64,000 bases of DNA, taken from Agromyces lapidis. GTDB lineage: Bacteria > Actinomycetota > Actinomycetes > Actinomycetales > Microbacteriaceae. The stretch is from the NCBI RefSeq assembly GCF_009749405.1, contig NZ_WBIQ01000005.1, forward strand, positions 62,001 to 126,000, written 5' to 3'. The notes beneath the pieces are model-generated. The model did no database searches, had not been told where the DNA came from, and saw only the letters and a list, made by a program, of their open reading frames with translations. Below are positions 41,803-50,855 of this stretch, piece after piece. Position 1 is the stretch's first letter, and every line of letters begins with the position of its first letter. The translations under genes and the position numbers were made by a program.

Positions 41803-42468
41803 ATGACCGACCACCCCACCGGTGCCGCAGGGCGCACCGTGCTCATCGCAGGCGCGACGAGCGCCTCGGGCCGCGCCGTGGCCCGAGCGCTGCTCGAGGC
41901 AGGCGCCCGTGTCATCGCGGTGGGCAGCGACCGCGGGCGGCTCGGCGAGTTCGCGGCCGAACTGCCGGGCGTCATCACCGAGCTCGCCGATCTCACCGAC
42001 CAGATGCAGGTCTGGCCGCTCGCGATGCGCGTGCACGGTCGCGTCGGCGATGTCGACGGCATCATCCACCTCGTCGGCGGCTGGCGCGGCGGCGGCGGCA
42101 TCCCCGCCCAGACCGAAGAGGACTACCGGGTGCTCGAACGCTCGTTCTCGTCGCTGCGCCACATCAGCCGCGCCCTCTGGGACGACCTCGTCGCCTCCCC
42201 CGCCGGCCGCATCGCGATCGTCTCCTCGACGGCGGTCGAGCGCCCGCTCGCCGGCGGCGCGAACTACGCCGCAGTGAAGGCCGCGAGCGAGGCGTGGATG
42301 CAGTCGCTCGCCCACGGACTCGGCAAGGAGGGCACGACCGGCGCCGCCGTCACCTTCCGCGTGAAGTCGCTCGCCGGCCTCGAGGAACGGCTCGCGAACG
42401 AGGTCGTCGCACTCTGGTCGGCGGATGCCTCGGAGCTGAACGGGCGCGTCGAGACGCTGTCGGCCTGA
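41803..42468 (+). CDS. Short-chain dehydrogenase/reductase family protein
   Basis: A 221-residue SDR-like protein: AGATSASGRAVARALLEAG replaces the usual TGxxxGxG loop, the YxxxK motif is NYAAVKAASEAW, and the preceding Ser is in IVSSTAVERP. The glycine loop is intact enough for NAD(P) binding, but the length is short for the family and the specificity unknown. It lies downstream of DUF6421 but behind a strong terminator. Confidence 0.82.
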   Translation: MTDHPTGAAGRTVLIAGATSASGRAVARALLEAGARVIAVGSDRGRLGEFAAELPGVITELADLTDQMQVWPLAMRVHGRVGDVDGIIHLVGGWRGGGGIPAQTEEDYRVLERSFSSLRHISRALWDDLVASPAGRIAIVSSTAVERPLAGGANYAAVKAASEAWMQSLAHGLGKEGTTGAAVTFRVKSLAGLEERLANEVVALWSADASELNGRVETLSA

Positions 42469-42496
42469 GCCGCACGCGGCTCGGAACGAGGGCCGC

Positions 42497-43300
42497 TCAG
42501 TCGCTCGCGCCCGCTGCGCCGTCGGCGTCGGGGGCGGTCGCGTCGGGTGCGACCACCTCGGGTGCGACCACCTCGGGCGCGACCTCCTCGGTGGCGTCGG
42601 ACTCGAGCGCTTCGGGTGCGACCTCCTCGGTCGCATCCTCGGGTCGCTGCTGGCCCTCCTCGGGCGCAGGCGGCACCGAGGGCTCGGGCGACGCCGGGGG
42701 CGGCGGAGCCGACTCCTCGCGGTCCTGCTCGGCTGCCTCGCCGAGGCATCCCGTGCCGTCGAGGCCCGGGCCCTCGAGGGCCGCGTGCCACGCGGCCTGC
42801 TCGGCGGCACTGAGCCCGACGGGCATCGCGGGCGCCGTCGAGGTGGGGTTGCGCGGCTCGGTCGTCCACCACTCCCAGTGACGGTACTCGTAGCCGGCGT
42901 CGACCATGCACTCGCGCACCGCCTGCTGGAACGCGAGCCATGCCGCCTGCTCCTCGGTCGTGGGGAGCGGGTCGGCCGGCGGGGTCGACGGCGACGGCGC
43001 GGGCGACGGTGTCGGCGCCTCGGGCGACGGGTCGGCGCTCGGCGACGGAGGGACCGGCACCGGCGATTGCGTGAGCGGCGGCGCCGCACCGTCGCCGTCA
43101 TCGGCTCCGTCGGAGGTTCCGGGCGATGTCGTCGCAGCGCCCGCCTCGGCGCCGAGTCGATCGTCGGCGGTGCCGACGGGATGCGGCGAGCGCGCGTCGT
43201 AGAACACGGGGGCGCCGGTCAGCGCGGCGGCGACGCCCAATGAGAGCGAGCCGAGGAAGAGGACCAGCGCGGCGGCGCCCAGGAGGAGGATCTTGCGCAC
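42497..43300 (-). CDS. Exported or membrane-anchored Pro/Ala/Glu-rich protein
   Basis: A 267-residue protein with an N-terminal hydrophobic segment (ILLLGAAALVLFLGSLSLGV; signal or anchor). A disordered Pro/Ser spacer and a small central domain of about 85 residues with two cysteines (VRECMVDAGYEYRHWEWW and GTGCLGEA) follow, then an acidic tail with repeated EEVAPE/EVVAPE units. The cysteines could form a disulfide outside the cell. No family recognised. Confidence 0.72.
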   Translation of the reverse strand: MRKILLLGAAALVLFLGSLSLGVAAALTGAPVFYDARSPHPVGTADDRLGAEAGAATTSPGTSDGADDGDGAAPPLTQSPVPVPPSPSADPSPEAPTPSPAPSPSTPPADPLPTTEEQAAWLAFQQAVRECMVDAGYEYRHWEWWTTEPRNPTSTAPAMPVGLSAAEQAAWHAALEGPGLDGTGCLGEAAEQDREESAPPPPASPEPSVPPAPEEGQQRPEDATEEVAPEALESDATEEVAPEVVAPEVVAPDATAPDADGAAGASD

Positions 43301-43427
43301 GCGGCTCCTCCTCGTCTCCCGAGGGACTCGCTCGGGCGTTCGTCGTGCGGGCGTCCGGCAATGCTACGTGACCCCCGAAGAGGGGGCAACCCCGTGAGGC
43401 GGTTCCACCTCGGCGGCTTGCGGCAGA

Positions 43428-44102
43428 TCAGCCGGCGACGAGCGGCGAGATCGCCATGGTCGGGATCGCGCCGCCGCACACCGTGATCGCGTAGGGGGCG
43501 TCGATGCCGCCGCCGGTTCCGTCGGAGGCGATGCGCGCCCGAAGCCCCGCCGCCTCGATCGGCTCGCAGCCCTGGGCGCCCGCCTGCGTCGCTCGGACGT
43601 GAGCCGTTGCGACGCCGCCGTTCGCGTCGAGCACGACCGGCGTGGTCGTCGAGTACTCGGCCCGCGCGGGCCATCCCACCTCGACGCCGGCGGCGTCGAT
43701 CGCGATGAGGCCCGGCCACCCCTCGAAGACGCAGTCCCGGTCCGCCGTGTTCGTGAAGACGAGTTCGAAGCCGAACGATCCGGCACCCGACTCGTCGGGC
43801 AGCGGAACGACCGCGAGGGCGAACTGCGAGTCGTCGCAGCCGAGGCCCGGGCCGTCGACGGCGTCATCGGAGAACGTCTCCTGGTCGCGCACCGCGACCG
43901 TTCCGTCGCCGGCAGGTCCGGTCGGGTCGACCGGGGTCGGCCCCGCGCTCGGCGGTGCGAGCGTCGGATCGGGTTCGCGTGATGGGGAGGGCGACGCCTC
44001 CACGGTCGCCCGCGACTCGGCCGCGGGCGCGGTGGCCGCGCAGCCGCCGAGCGCCAACACGGCGACGAACAGTGCCGCTGCGGTGGCCGCTGCACGCGTC
44101 AT
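43428..44102 (-). CDS. DUF4232-like lipoprotein
   Basis: A 224-residue predicted lipoprotein (LGGC, Cys21) with a Pro/Ser-rich linker and a beta-sandwich resembling the DUF4232 domain of actinobacterial lipoproteins. Seen features include FGFELVFTNTADRDCVFEGWPG, of which NTADRDCVFEGWPG is typical, a second Cys in GAQGCEPIEAAG and the terminal VCGG. Cys pairs are probably disulfides. Role unknown. Confidence 0.78.
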   Translation of the reverse strand: MTRAAATAAALFVAVLALGGCAATAPAAESRATVEASPSPSREPDPTLAPPSAGPTPVDPTGPAGDGTVAVRDQETFSDDAVDGPGLGCDDSQFALAVVPLPDESGAGSFGFELVFTNTADRDCVFEGWPGLIAIDAAGVEVGWPARAEYSTTTPVVLDANGGVATAHVRATQAGAQGCEPIEAAGLRARIASDGTGGGIDAPYAITVCGGAIPTMAISPLVAG

Positions 44103-44217
44103 CGCCGTCTCCTCGTCGTCACCGAACCCGTCGACCCCTCAGGCTATGCCCGCCGTCGCCGCCGCGGAAGAGGGACGGCACTGAGGCGCCAGACGCTCGG
44201 AGCTCCCCTCACCCGCC

Positions 44218-44245
44218 ACGCCGGACGCCGGACGCCGGACGCCGG
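44218..44245. repeat. Short tandem repeat of GCCGGAC (about 3.5 copies)
   Basis: Consecutive 7-base units CGCCGGA just after the MFS stop codon. A copy-number-variable low-complexity tract; no function seen. Confidence 0.7.
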
Positions 44246-44248
44246 AGC

Positions 44249-45559
44249 TCAGTCGATCGGCGGCACCCCGGTGGCGTCGTCCGACTCCCGGCCCTCGTCG
44301 GCGACGCCCGTCGCCACGTCGGCCGGCGAGCGCTGACGCCGGCTCAGCCAGAGGAACGGCACGGCGAGCACCTGGAACCCGCTGCTCACGATGAGCGACC
44401 CCGGGTACCCCCACAGGTCGGCCGATCGCCCGAGCACCGGTTGGATCACGGCCCCGCCCGTACTGCCGAGCAAGGAGTCGAAGGAGAGCACCGTCGCTCG
44501 CTGCGCCGACGGGATCATGTCGTTGAGGTACGCCTGCTGCACGGGGCCCGCGGCCGCATCGACGAGGCCCCAGAGCACGAGCAGCACGAGTGCGAGCCAG
44601 AAGCTGCGGGTGAATCCCAGCGCGAGGAGCACCGCGCTGCTCACCACGAGACTCAGGAGGATCGTCGTCGTGCGGCGGTGGAAGCGGCGACGCACCCACG
44701 GCGCGCACAGCCCGCCGACGATCTGCGCTCCCGAGAGGATCGCGGCGGCGAGCCCGGCGATCGAGTAGGCCTCGGCGTCGCCCCAGAGTTCGACGAGGTA
44801 CGGCTGCAGCGCGTAGAAGACGTAGAACCCGACGCCCGAGGTGAAGAACGACGCGAACATCACGTAGCGCACCGAGGGTCGCCCCAGCCCGTAGCGCAGC
44901 GACGACTGGAACACCTGCTTCGTCGCCCGCAGCGGGTGCGCGCGCCCGGCGGGCGTGAAGCCGAGGTCGCGCATGAGCACGGCGGCGACCACGAACATGA
45001 CGATGAGGATCGCAGCGCGCACGAGGAACGGCACCCCGAGGTTGCTCGCCTGGGCGATCACGCCGCCCGCGATCGAACCGATGAACATCGCGGCCCCCGA
45101 GAGCGCGAGACCGCGCCCGAACACCCGCTCGAGGCTGCCGGTGTACCCGGTCGCGGTCAGCGCGTCGACGAGCCACGCCTCGGTCGCGCCCGAGAAGAAG
45201 GTGAAGCCGAGCCCGAGCAGCACCGAGACGACCGCCCACCCCCAGAACGGCGCCTCGACCACCCAGAGCCAGTAGTAGAGCAGCGTCGTGACGGCCAGCG
45301 TGACCGTGCCGAGCAGGTACGACACGCGGCGGCCGAGCGTATCGGCGACGACGCCCGTCGGCACCTCGAAGAGCACCATGCCGATCGAGAAGAAGGCGTT
45401 GGCGGCGAACGCCTCGAGGTTCGAGAGTCCGGCGTCGAGCAGGAACAGCGTGTTCACGCCCCAGATGAACGAGGCCGCGAGGGTGTTGCCGATGAGCAGC
45501 GTGAAGTACACCGACTGCACCCGTCGCGCAGCGTGATTCACCGTCTTCGGCTCGCTCAC
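44249..45559 (-). CDS. MFS transporter
   Basis: A 436-residue major-facilitator protein with about twelve membrane helices. The loop 2-3 motif is VVADTLGRRVSYLLG, and the second half starts near RYGLGRPSVRYVMFASFF. It resembles drug/proton antiporter-like MFS proteins; the substrate is unknown. The GTG at 45559 (MSEPKTVNHAARR) is chosen because GGGAGG lies 10 bases upstream. It is divergent from the gene at 45611. Confidence 0.88.
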   Translation of the reverse strand: MSEPKTVNHAARRVQSVYFTLLIGNTLAASFIWGVNTLFLLDAGLSNLEAFAANAFFSIGMVLFEVPTGVVADTLGRRVSYLLGTVTLAVTTLLYYWLWVVEAPFWGWAVVSVLLGLGFTFFSGATEAWLVDALTATGYTGSLERVFGRGLALSGAAMFIGSIAGGVIAQASNLGVPFLVRAAILIVMFVVAAVLMRDLGFTPAGRAHPLRATKQVFQSSLRYGLGRPSVRYVMFASFFTSGVGFYVFYALQPYLVELWGDAEAYSIAGLAAAILSGAQIVGGLCAPWVRRRFHRRTTTILLSLVVSSAVLLALGFTRSFWLALVLLVLWGLVDAAAGPVQQAYLNDMIPSAQRATVLSFDSLLGSTGGAVIQPVLGRSADLWGYPGSLIVSSGFQVLAVPFLWLSRRQRSPADVATGVADEGRESDDATGVPPID

Positions 45560-45610
45560 CCGCCCATCATCCTCCCGACCGGCCGTCGGCGGAAGCGCTA
45601 CGCTCACGCC

Positions 45611-45994
45611 ATGGTGCGCTTCCTCATCCGTCTCGGCGTGTCCCTCGTGCTCGCCGCCCTCGCCCTCGGCCTCGCCGCGCTGCTCGTTCCGGGCATGCAT
45701 CTGCACTGGTCGGGGTTCCTCGTCGCGATCATCGTGTTCGCCGCCGTGCAGGCACTCATCGAATGGCTCGTCGAGACCCTGTTCCATCGCGGCGCCCCAG
45801 CCGTCGCGGGTGTCGCGGGGCTCATCTCGACGGCGGTCGCGCTGCTCGTCGCCTCGCTCGGCGACGGCATCACCTTCGACGGCCTCGCGGCCTGGGTGCT
45901 CGCGGCCGTCATCGTCTGGATCATCACCGCGCTGGCCGCCTGGCTCTCGGGCAAGTACCTGCTGCCCCGCATCGCGCCCGCGAAGAGAGCCTGA
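45611..45994 (+). CDS. Phage-holin-IV-like small membrane protein
   Basis: A 127-residue protein with four membrane helices (LIRLGVSLVLAALALGLAAL first), matching the phage holin family 4 superfamily common in actinobacterial chromosomes. There is no phage gene near, so a lysis role is not implied. TACGCT lies six bases before the ATG (leaderless). Confidence 0.8.
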   Translation: MVRFLIRLGVSLVLAALALGLAALLVPGMHLHWSGFLVAIIVFAAVQALIEWLVETLFHRGAPAVAGVAGLISTAVALLVASLGDGITFDGLAAWVLAAVIVWIITALAAWLSGKYLLPRIAPAKRA

Positions 45995-46152
45995 ACCGCG
46001 GCGGCAACCGAAACCGAGTCGGATTCGGTGTCGGCGGGCGGCCGGGTTAGCATGCTCGCACCCCGAAACGGCGCGCGAGTCTCCCCGGCTGGCCGCCCTC
46101 CGCGCCCGAGCCCACCCGAGCCCGAGGCATCCCGAACCCGAAGGCCCCACCC

Positions 46153-46995
46153 ATGCGCAAGCGCACCGTCGCGCTCATCGTCGTCGCCGCCGTCCTCCTC
46201 GCCGTCGTCGGCGGCCTCTACTGGGCCGGCCGTCACCTCTTCTTCGAGCCCACCGCGAAGGGCGTCGACTCGGTCGTCGACGAGCTCGGCGGCGAGCGCG
46301 TGCTCGGCGTGTTCGCCCACCCCGACGACGAGCAGACCGTCAACGGCCTGTTCTGGCACGCGCACGAGGGCGGCGCCTACACGGCGATGATCACCGCCAC
46401 GCAGGGCGAGGCGGGCCACCAGACGCCGGTCGTCGCCCGGCAGGAGGATCTCGGCGAGGTCCGCAAGGCCGAAGCCCTGAAGAACAGCTTCAACCTCGGC
46501 GTCGACCGCCACGTCGTGTGGGACTACCCCGACGGCGGCGTGCCCGACGTCGACGAGGACGAGCTGGTCGACCGCGTCGCCGACGAGATGCGGCGGGTGA
46601 AGCCCGACGTCGTCGTCGCGTTCTGGCCCGAGTCGGGTGCGACCGGCCACGAGGACCACATGCGGATGGGCGAGGTCGCCGAGCTCGCGATCGCGCAGCT
46701 CGAGGAGGAGGGCGGCGCCTACGCCGGGCCGAAGCACCTCGTCTACACGATCAGCCCGTCGGGCGCGCTGGCGGCCTTCGGCGGCGAGACCGGCGCCTTC
46801 GTCGTCGCGAACCAGCCGAAGCCCGAGTACGCGATGGATGCCGCGGTGCAGAAGAAGCACGAGGGGTGGACGATCCACGCCTCGCAGGCGAACTACCTGC
46901 CCGAGTCGTACCTCCTGCCGACGTGGCTCGTCTACCTCCTCTGGGACCAGGAGTTCTACCACGTGCGCGATCTCGAGGCCGAGCCGCTGGGCTGA
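46153..46995 (+). CDS. PIG-L family deacetylase, membrane anchored
   Basis: A 280-residue PIG-L/LmbE-type enzyme. An N-terminal membrane helix (ALIVVAAVLLAVVGGLYW) is followed by the zinc motif FAHPDDEQTV and the late ATGHEDHMRMGE histidines. The family removes acetyl groups from GlcNAc-type sugars (GPI or mycothiol precursors). The anchor places the catalytic domain outside the membrane, so it is not MshB, and a surface-glycan substrate is likelier. Confidence 0.88.
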   Translation: MRKRTVALIVVAAVLLAVVGGLYWAGRHLFFEPTAKGVDSVVDELGGERVLGVFAHPDDEQTVNGLFWHAHEGGAYTAMITATQGEAGHQTPVVARQEDLGEVRKAEALKNSFNLGVDRHVVWDYPDGGVPDVDEDELVDRVADEMRRVKPDVVVAFWPESGATGHEDHMRMGEVAELAIAQLEEEGGAYAGPKHLVYTISPSGALAAFGGETGAFVVANQPKPEYAMDAAVQKKHEGWTIHASQANYLPESYLLPTWLVYLLWDQEFYHVRDLEAEPLG

Positions 46996-47075
46996 GGGAG
47001 AGCGCCCGGGCCGGCGCCCGGCGCCCCGCGCTCGCCTAAGCTGGCTGGCGAGACCGAGCAGGCCGGGGAGGACGC

Positions 47076-47756
47076 ATGACCGAGCCGACATTCGCCGAGG
47101 TGCAGGCCGAACTCGCCGCCCTCGACGATCCGAAGACGCGCGAGGCGAACGAGCGGCGGGGCGACACGCACGGCGTGAACCTCGCGCAGCTGCGCGCCCT
47201 CGCGAAGCGCGTGAAGTCGAACCACGAACTCGCCCTCGAGTTGTGGGCCACGGGCGACACCGCCGCCCGGCTCCTCGCGATCCTGATCTGCAGGCCGAAG
47301 TCGTTCACCGCCGAGCAGCTCGATGCGATGATCCGCGAGGAGGCGACACCCAAGGGCCACGACTGGCTCGTCAACTACGTGGTGAAGAAGAGCCCCCATG
47401 CCGACGAGCTGCGGCTCGCCTGGCTCGACGACGCCGACCCGCTCGCCGCGAGCGCCGCCTGGGCGCTCAACGCCGAACGGGTGTCGAAGCAGGCCGAGCG
47501 GCTCGAGCCCGACGAACTGCCCGCCATGCTCGACACCATCGAGGCCGAGATGAAGGATGCCCCGAAGCAGGTGCAGTGGGAGATGAACACCTCGCTCGCG
47601 ATGATCGGCATCAACCATCCGCCGTTCCGAGCGCGTGCGATCGACATCGGCGAGCGGCTCGAGGTGCTGAAGGACTACCCGACTCCCCCGAACTGCACCT
47701 CGCCGTTCGCCCCCACCTGGATCGGCGAGATGGTGCGGCGGCAGGCGGCGAAGTAG
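47076..47756 (+). CDS. DNA alkylation repair protein (AlkD-like)
   Basis: A 226-residue all-helical HEAT-repeat protein: GVNLAQLRALAKRVKSNHEL, GHDWLVNYVVKKSPHADEL and WEMNTSLAMIGINHPPFR are family segments. AlkD-like glycosylases remove alkylated purines without base flipping. GGGGAG precedes the ATG. A truncated paralogous fragment lies at 38453-38749. Confidence 0.88.
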   Translation: MTEPTFAEVQAELAALDDPKTREANERRGDTHGVNLAQLRALAKRVKSNHELALELWATGDTAARLLAILICRPKSFTAEQLDAMIREEATPKGHDWLVNYVVKKSPHADELRLAWLDDADPLAASAAWALNAERVSKQAERLEPDELPAMLDTIEAEMKDAPKQVQWEMNTSLAMIGINHPPFRARAIDIGERLEVLKDYPTPPNCTSPFAPTWIGEMVRRQAAK

Positions 47757-47816
47757 CCGAACGATCTCAGTCACGCGACGGATCCCCGAGCCGCGCCCGA
47801 TCGCTAGCGTGGAGGG

Positions 47817-49217
47817 ATGTCCGAGAACGTGACCACCGCCCCGCCCGTGCTGCCGGGCGTCGAGTGGGTCAGGCCGCGCCCGGGCCGCCGCGGGTACCGC
47901 AACGACCTCGTGCTCGCCCTCGTGCTCGCGGTCGGCACCGCCGCGAGCGTGGTCCTCTACCGCGCGACCGGGTGGGGCGAGGGCACCCCCTGGTGGGGTG
48001 CCGTGCTCTGGACGGCCGGGATGACCCTGCCACTCGCCGCGCGGCGTCGCTGGCCCGAGATCGTCGCACTCGTGGCATCCGCCGTCTTCATCGTCGGTGC
48101 CGTCGTCGGCGTCGGCGAGGCGCTCTTCTCGAACATCGCCCTCTTCGTCGCGATCTACACGGTCGGCGCCTGGGGGCGCAGCCGTCGCGTCGCGACCGTC
48201 GTGCGCGGCGCCATCGTGATCGTGATGTTCGCGTGGCTGTTCTGGGGGCTCATCTTCTTCTCGACGGTGCAGGACCACCTGCCCGAGCTCTCCCGCGAGG
48301 GCCTGCTCTCGCCGTACCTCGCGTACGGCTTCATCAACGTGCTCACCAACCTGCTCTACTTCGGCGGCGCCTGGTACTTCGGCGACACCGCCTACCGGTC
48401 CGCTCGCGCACGAGCCGAGCTCGAGCAGCGCACGGCCGAGCTCGCCGCCGAGCGCGAGCGCACGCGCGTGCAGGCGGTCGCGCTCGAACGCCTGCGCATC
48501 GCACGGGAGCTCCACGACGTCGTCGCCCACCACGTCTCGGTGATCGGCGTGCAGGCGGGAGCGGCCAGGCGGGTGCTCGCCAAGGATCCGGCGGCGGCGA
48601 CCGCGTCGCTCTCGGCGATCGAGTCGAACGCGCGCGAGGCGGTCGACGAACTGCACGGACTGCTCGGCACCCTCCGCGGCGATGCCGACACCGGGCCGCT
48701 CGCGCTCGTCGACGATGCCGCGTCCACGACCGGCGAGGCGACCACGAGCACCTCGACCCGCGGCATCGCCCGGATCGACGAACTCGTGCGCGAGTCGGCC
48801 GACGGCGGGCTGCCGGTGACCCTCGCGATCGTCGGCGAACCGCGGCCGGTCTCGCCGGTCGTCGACCTCAGCGCGTACCGCATCACCCAAGAGGCCCTCA
48901 CGAACGTGCGCAAGCATGCCGGCGCCGCCGCGACCGCCGAAGTGCGCGTGCGCTGGACCGACGCGGCCCTCGAGATCGAGATCACCAACTCGGGCACCAC
49001 GACGTCGGTCGCCGGCGCGGCACGCGCATCGGAGGCGACGGGAGGGGGCCTCGGCCAGCTCGGCATGCGCGAGCGCGTCGCCGCGACCGGGGGCACGATC
49101 GAGCTCCGTCCCCGCGCGCGGGGCGGTTACCTCGTGCGGGCGAGCTTCCCGCTGCGCCGCGACGAGACGCCGGTCGCCGCGCTCGCGGGCGCGCTCGCCA
49201 CGGAGGAGGACGCGTGA
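47817..49217 (+). CDS. Sensor histidine kinase (NarL-system type)
   Basis: A 466-residue kinase: five or six membrane helices in residues 1-190, then a HisKA_3 dimerisation helix with the phospho-acceptor in RIARELHDVVAHHVSVIGVQ, and a HATPase_c domain (ITQEALTNVRKHAG N box; GGLGQLGMRERVAATGG G box). The sensor part has no recognisable extracellular domain. TAGCGT six bases before the ATG gives a leaderless start. It overlaps the response regulator by four bases (GTGA). Confidence 0.93.
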   Translation: MSENVTTAPPVLPGVEWVRPRPGRRGYRNDLVLALVLAVGTAASVVLYRATGWGEGTPWWGAVLWTAGMTLPLAARRRWPEIVALVASAVFIVGAVVGVGEALFSNIALFVAIYTVGAWGRSRRVATVVRGAIVIVMFAWLFWGLIFFSTVQDHLPELSREGLLSPYLAYGFINVLTNLLYFGGAWYFGDTAYRSARARAELEQRTAELAAERERTRVQAVALERLRIARELHDVVAHHVSVIGVQAGAARRVLAKDPAAATASLSAIESNAREAVDELHGLLGTLRGDADTGPLALVDDAASTTGEATTSTSTRGIARIDELVRESADGGLPVTLAIVGEPRPVSPVVDLSAYRITQEALTNVRKHAGAAATAEVRVRWTDAALEIEITNSGTTTSVAGAARASEATGGGLGQLGMRERVAATGGTIELRPRARGGYLVRASFPLRRDETPVAALAGALATEEDA

Positions 49218-49924
49218 GCATCCGCGTTCTCGTCGTCGACGACCAGAGCCTCGTGCGCGCCGGCTTCCGCACCATCCTCGACTCGGAGGACGGGATCGAG
49301 GTCGTCGGAGAGGCGGCCGACGGCCAGGCGGCGATCGAACAGGTCGCGGCACTCGCCCCCGACGTGGTCTGCATGGACGTGCAGATGCCCGGCATGGACG
49401 GCCTCGAGGCCACGCGCCGCATCACGGGCGACGAGGCGACGCAGGCCGCCGTGCTCGTGCTCACGACCTTCAACCGCGAGGACTACCTGTTCGCCGCGCT
49501 CGATGCGGGGGCGAGCGGGTTCCTGCTGAAGAACTCGAGCCCCGAGCAGCTCATCGAGGCGGTGCAGGTCGTCGCGCGCGGCGACGCCCTGCTCTCCCCG
49601 GATGTCACGCGCCGCGTCATCGAGGCGGTGGCGGCCCGTTCGGCGCCGGGCATCGCGGGTCGGCACGGGGCATCCGTCGCCGAGACCGCCACTGCGGCTC
49701 GCGCGCAGCCGGCCGAACTCGCGACGCTGACCGAGCGCGAACGCGAGGTGCTCGAGCTGCTCGCGCTGGGCATCTCGAACGCCGAGATCGCCGAACGGCT
49801 CTGGGTGGGCGAGGCGACTGTGAAGACGCACGTCTCGAAGGTGCTCATGAAGCTCGGCCTGCGCGACCGGGTGCACGCGGTGGTCTACGCCTACGAGCAC
49901 GGCGTGGTGCGGCCGCGCGACTGA
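49214..49924 (+). CDS. NarL/LuxR-family response regulator
   Basis: A 236-residue regulator: receiver with Asp10 and phospho-acceptor Asp55 (VVCMDVQMPGMDG) and Lys in FLLKNSSPEQ. An Ala-rich linker precedes the LuxR helix-turn-helix LTEREREVLELLALGISNAE and TVKTHVSKVLMKL. It is paired with the kinase at 47817. Targets are unknown. Confidence 0.93.
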   Translation: MSIRVLVVDDQSLVRAGFRTILDSEDGIEVVGEAADGQAAIEQVAALAPDVVCMDVQMPGMDGLEATRRITGDEATQAAVLVLTTFNREDYLFAALDAGASGFLLKNSSPEQLIEAVQVVARGDALLSPDVTRRVIEAVAARSAPGIAGRHGASVAETATAARAQPAELATLTEREREVLELLALGISNAEIAERLWVGEATVKTHVSKVLMKLGLRDRVHAVVYAYEHGVVRPRD

Positions 49925-49946
49925 GGTCGTGCGGCGCGACCGGGGG

Positions 49947-50005
49947 TTGACGCCTCCCCTCGCGGAGCCTATGGTTAAGCAATTCATTAATTAAGGAGTT
50001 GCTTA
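49947..50005 (+). promoter_or_regulatory. Promoter and ArsR operator
   Basis: TTGACG (49947-49952), a 17-base spacer and TATGGT (49970-49975) form a near-consensus promoter. TAAGCAA (49976-49982) and TTGCTTA (49999-50005) form a perfect inverted repeat across the expected transcription start and the ribosome site AAGGAG. Typical position for autorepression by the ArsR-like protein that follows. Confidence 0.75.
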
Positions 50006-50007
50006 CA

Positions 50008-50346
50008 TTGGGTGGATCGCAGGACGAGCTCAGCGCGGTGTTCCAGGCGCTCGCCGATCCGACCCGTCGCGCGATGCTCTCGCGCCTCCGGGTCGGGCCG
50101 GCGACCGTCGGTGAACTCGCCGAGCCGTTCGCCATGAGCCGCCCCGCGATCTCGCAGCACCTCGGGGTGCTCGAGCGGGCCGGGCTCATCGAACGCACCG
50201 CGACGGCGCAGTGGCGCACGTGCACGCTGCGCACCGAACCCCTCGACGAGGCATCCGCCTGGGTCGAGCACCACCGCGGCGAGTGGAACGAACGCTTCGA
50301 CCTGCTCGCCGAGCACCTCCGCACCATGAAGGAGGATTCACCGTGA
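50008..50346 (+). CDS. ArsR-family transcriptional regulator
   Basis: A 112-residue winged-helix repressor: FQALADPTRRAMLSRL, then SRPAISQHLGVLERAGLI. No metal-binding cysteine pair is present, so it belongs to the group linked to SRPBCC proteins rather than metal sensors. The TTG at 50008 is chosen because AAGGAG (49993-49998) stands nine bases before it. It is coupled by GTGA to the SRPBCC gene. Confidence 0.88.
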   Translation: MGGSQDELSAVFQALADPTRRAMLSRLRVGPATVGELAEPFAMSRPAISQHLGVLERAGLIERTATAQWRTCTLRTEPLDEASAWVEHHRGEWNERFDLLAEHLRTMKEDSP

Positions 50347-50855
50347 CCGAATACGAGACCGCGCCGACGCCCCGCCTGACGGGCGGCCCCGCCGAACCGC
50401 AGTTCACCATCACCCGCATCTTCGACGCCCCGCGCGAACTCGTCTGGCAGGCGTGGACCGAGCAGGCCGACGCCGCAGCGTGGTGGCATCCGCGCGGCGT
50501 CGAGATCAAGCCCGGCAGCGTCGACCTCGACGCGCGCGAGGGCGGGCGCTACCGCTACACGATGGTCGCCCCCGACGGCACCGAGTACCCGACCGCGGGC
50601 ACGTTCCGCGAACTCCGCGCGCCCGAGCGCCTCGTCATGACGTGGGGTTCGCCCGGCGACGCCGACGACGAAGCGCCGATCATCACGGTGACGCTGCGCG
50701 ATCTGCCCGGCGACCGCACCGAGATGCTCTTCCACGTGCTCCGCATCGCCGGCGCCCCAGGCGATGAGGACGTCTACGACGGCTGGAGCTCGGCGTTCGA
50801 CATGCTCGACGAGCACCTCGCTGCCGGACCCGCCACTCGGGACGGGGCGCGCTGA
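50343..50855 (+). CDS. SRPBCC (AHSA1-like) domain protein
   Basis: A 170-residue START-like fold protein of the AHSA1 group: FTITRIFDAPRELVWQAWTE at the N-terminus, WWHPRG, then LVMTWGSPG and the last helix DGWSSAFDMLDEHLA. These proteins bind hydrophobic ligands and are commonly encoded with an ArsR regulator, as here. The GTG at 50343 overlaps the ArsR stop. Confidence 0.88.
   Translation: MTEYETAPTPRLTGGPAEPQFTITRIFDAPRELVWQAWTEQADAAAWWHPRGVEIKPGSVDLDAREGGRYRYTMVAPDGTEYPTAGTFRELRAPERLVMTWGSPGDADDEAPIITVTLRDLPGDRTEMLFHVLRIAGAPGDEDVYDGWSSAFDMLDEHLAAGPATRDGAR

Noticed and set aside
45611..45994. Holin-like gene as a sign of a prophage
   Set aside because: No other phage gene, integrase or attachment site is nearby; this family is widespread as a chromosomal membrane protein.
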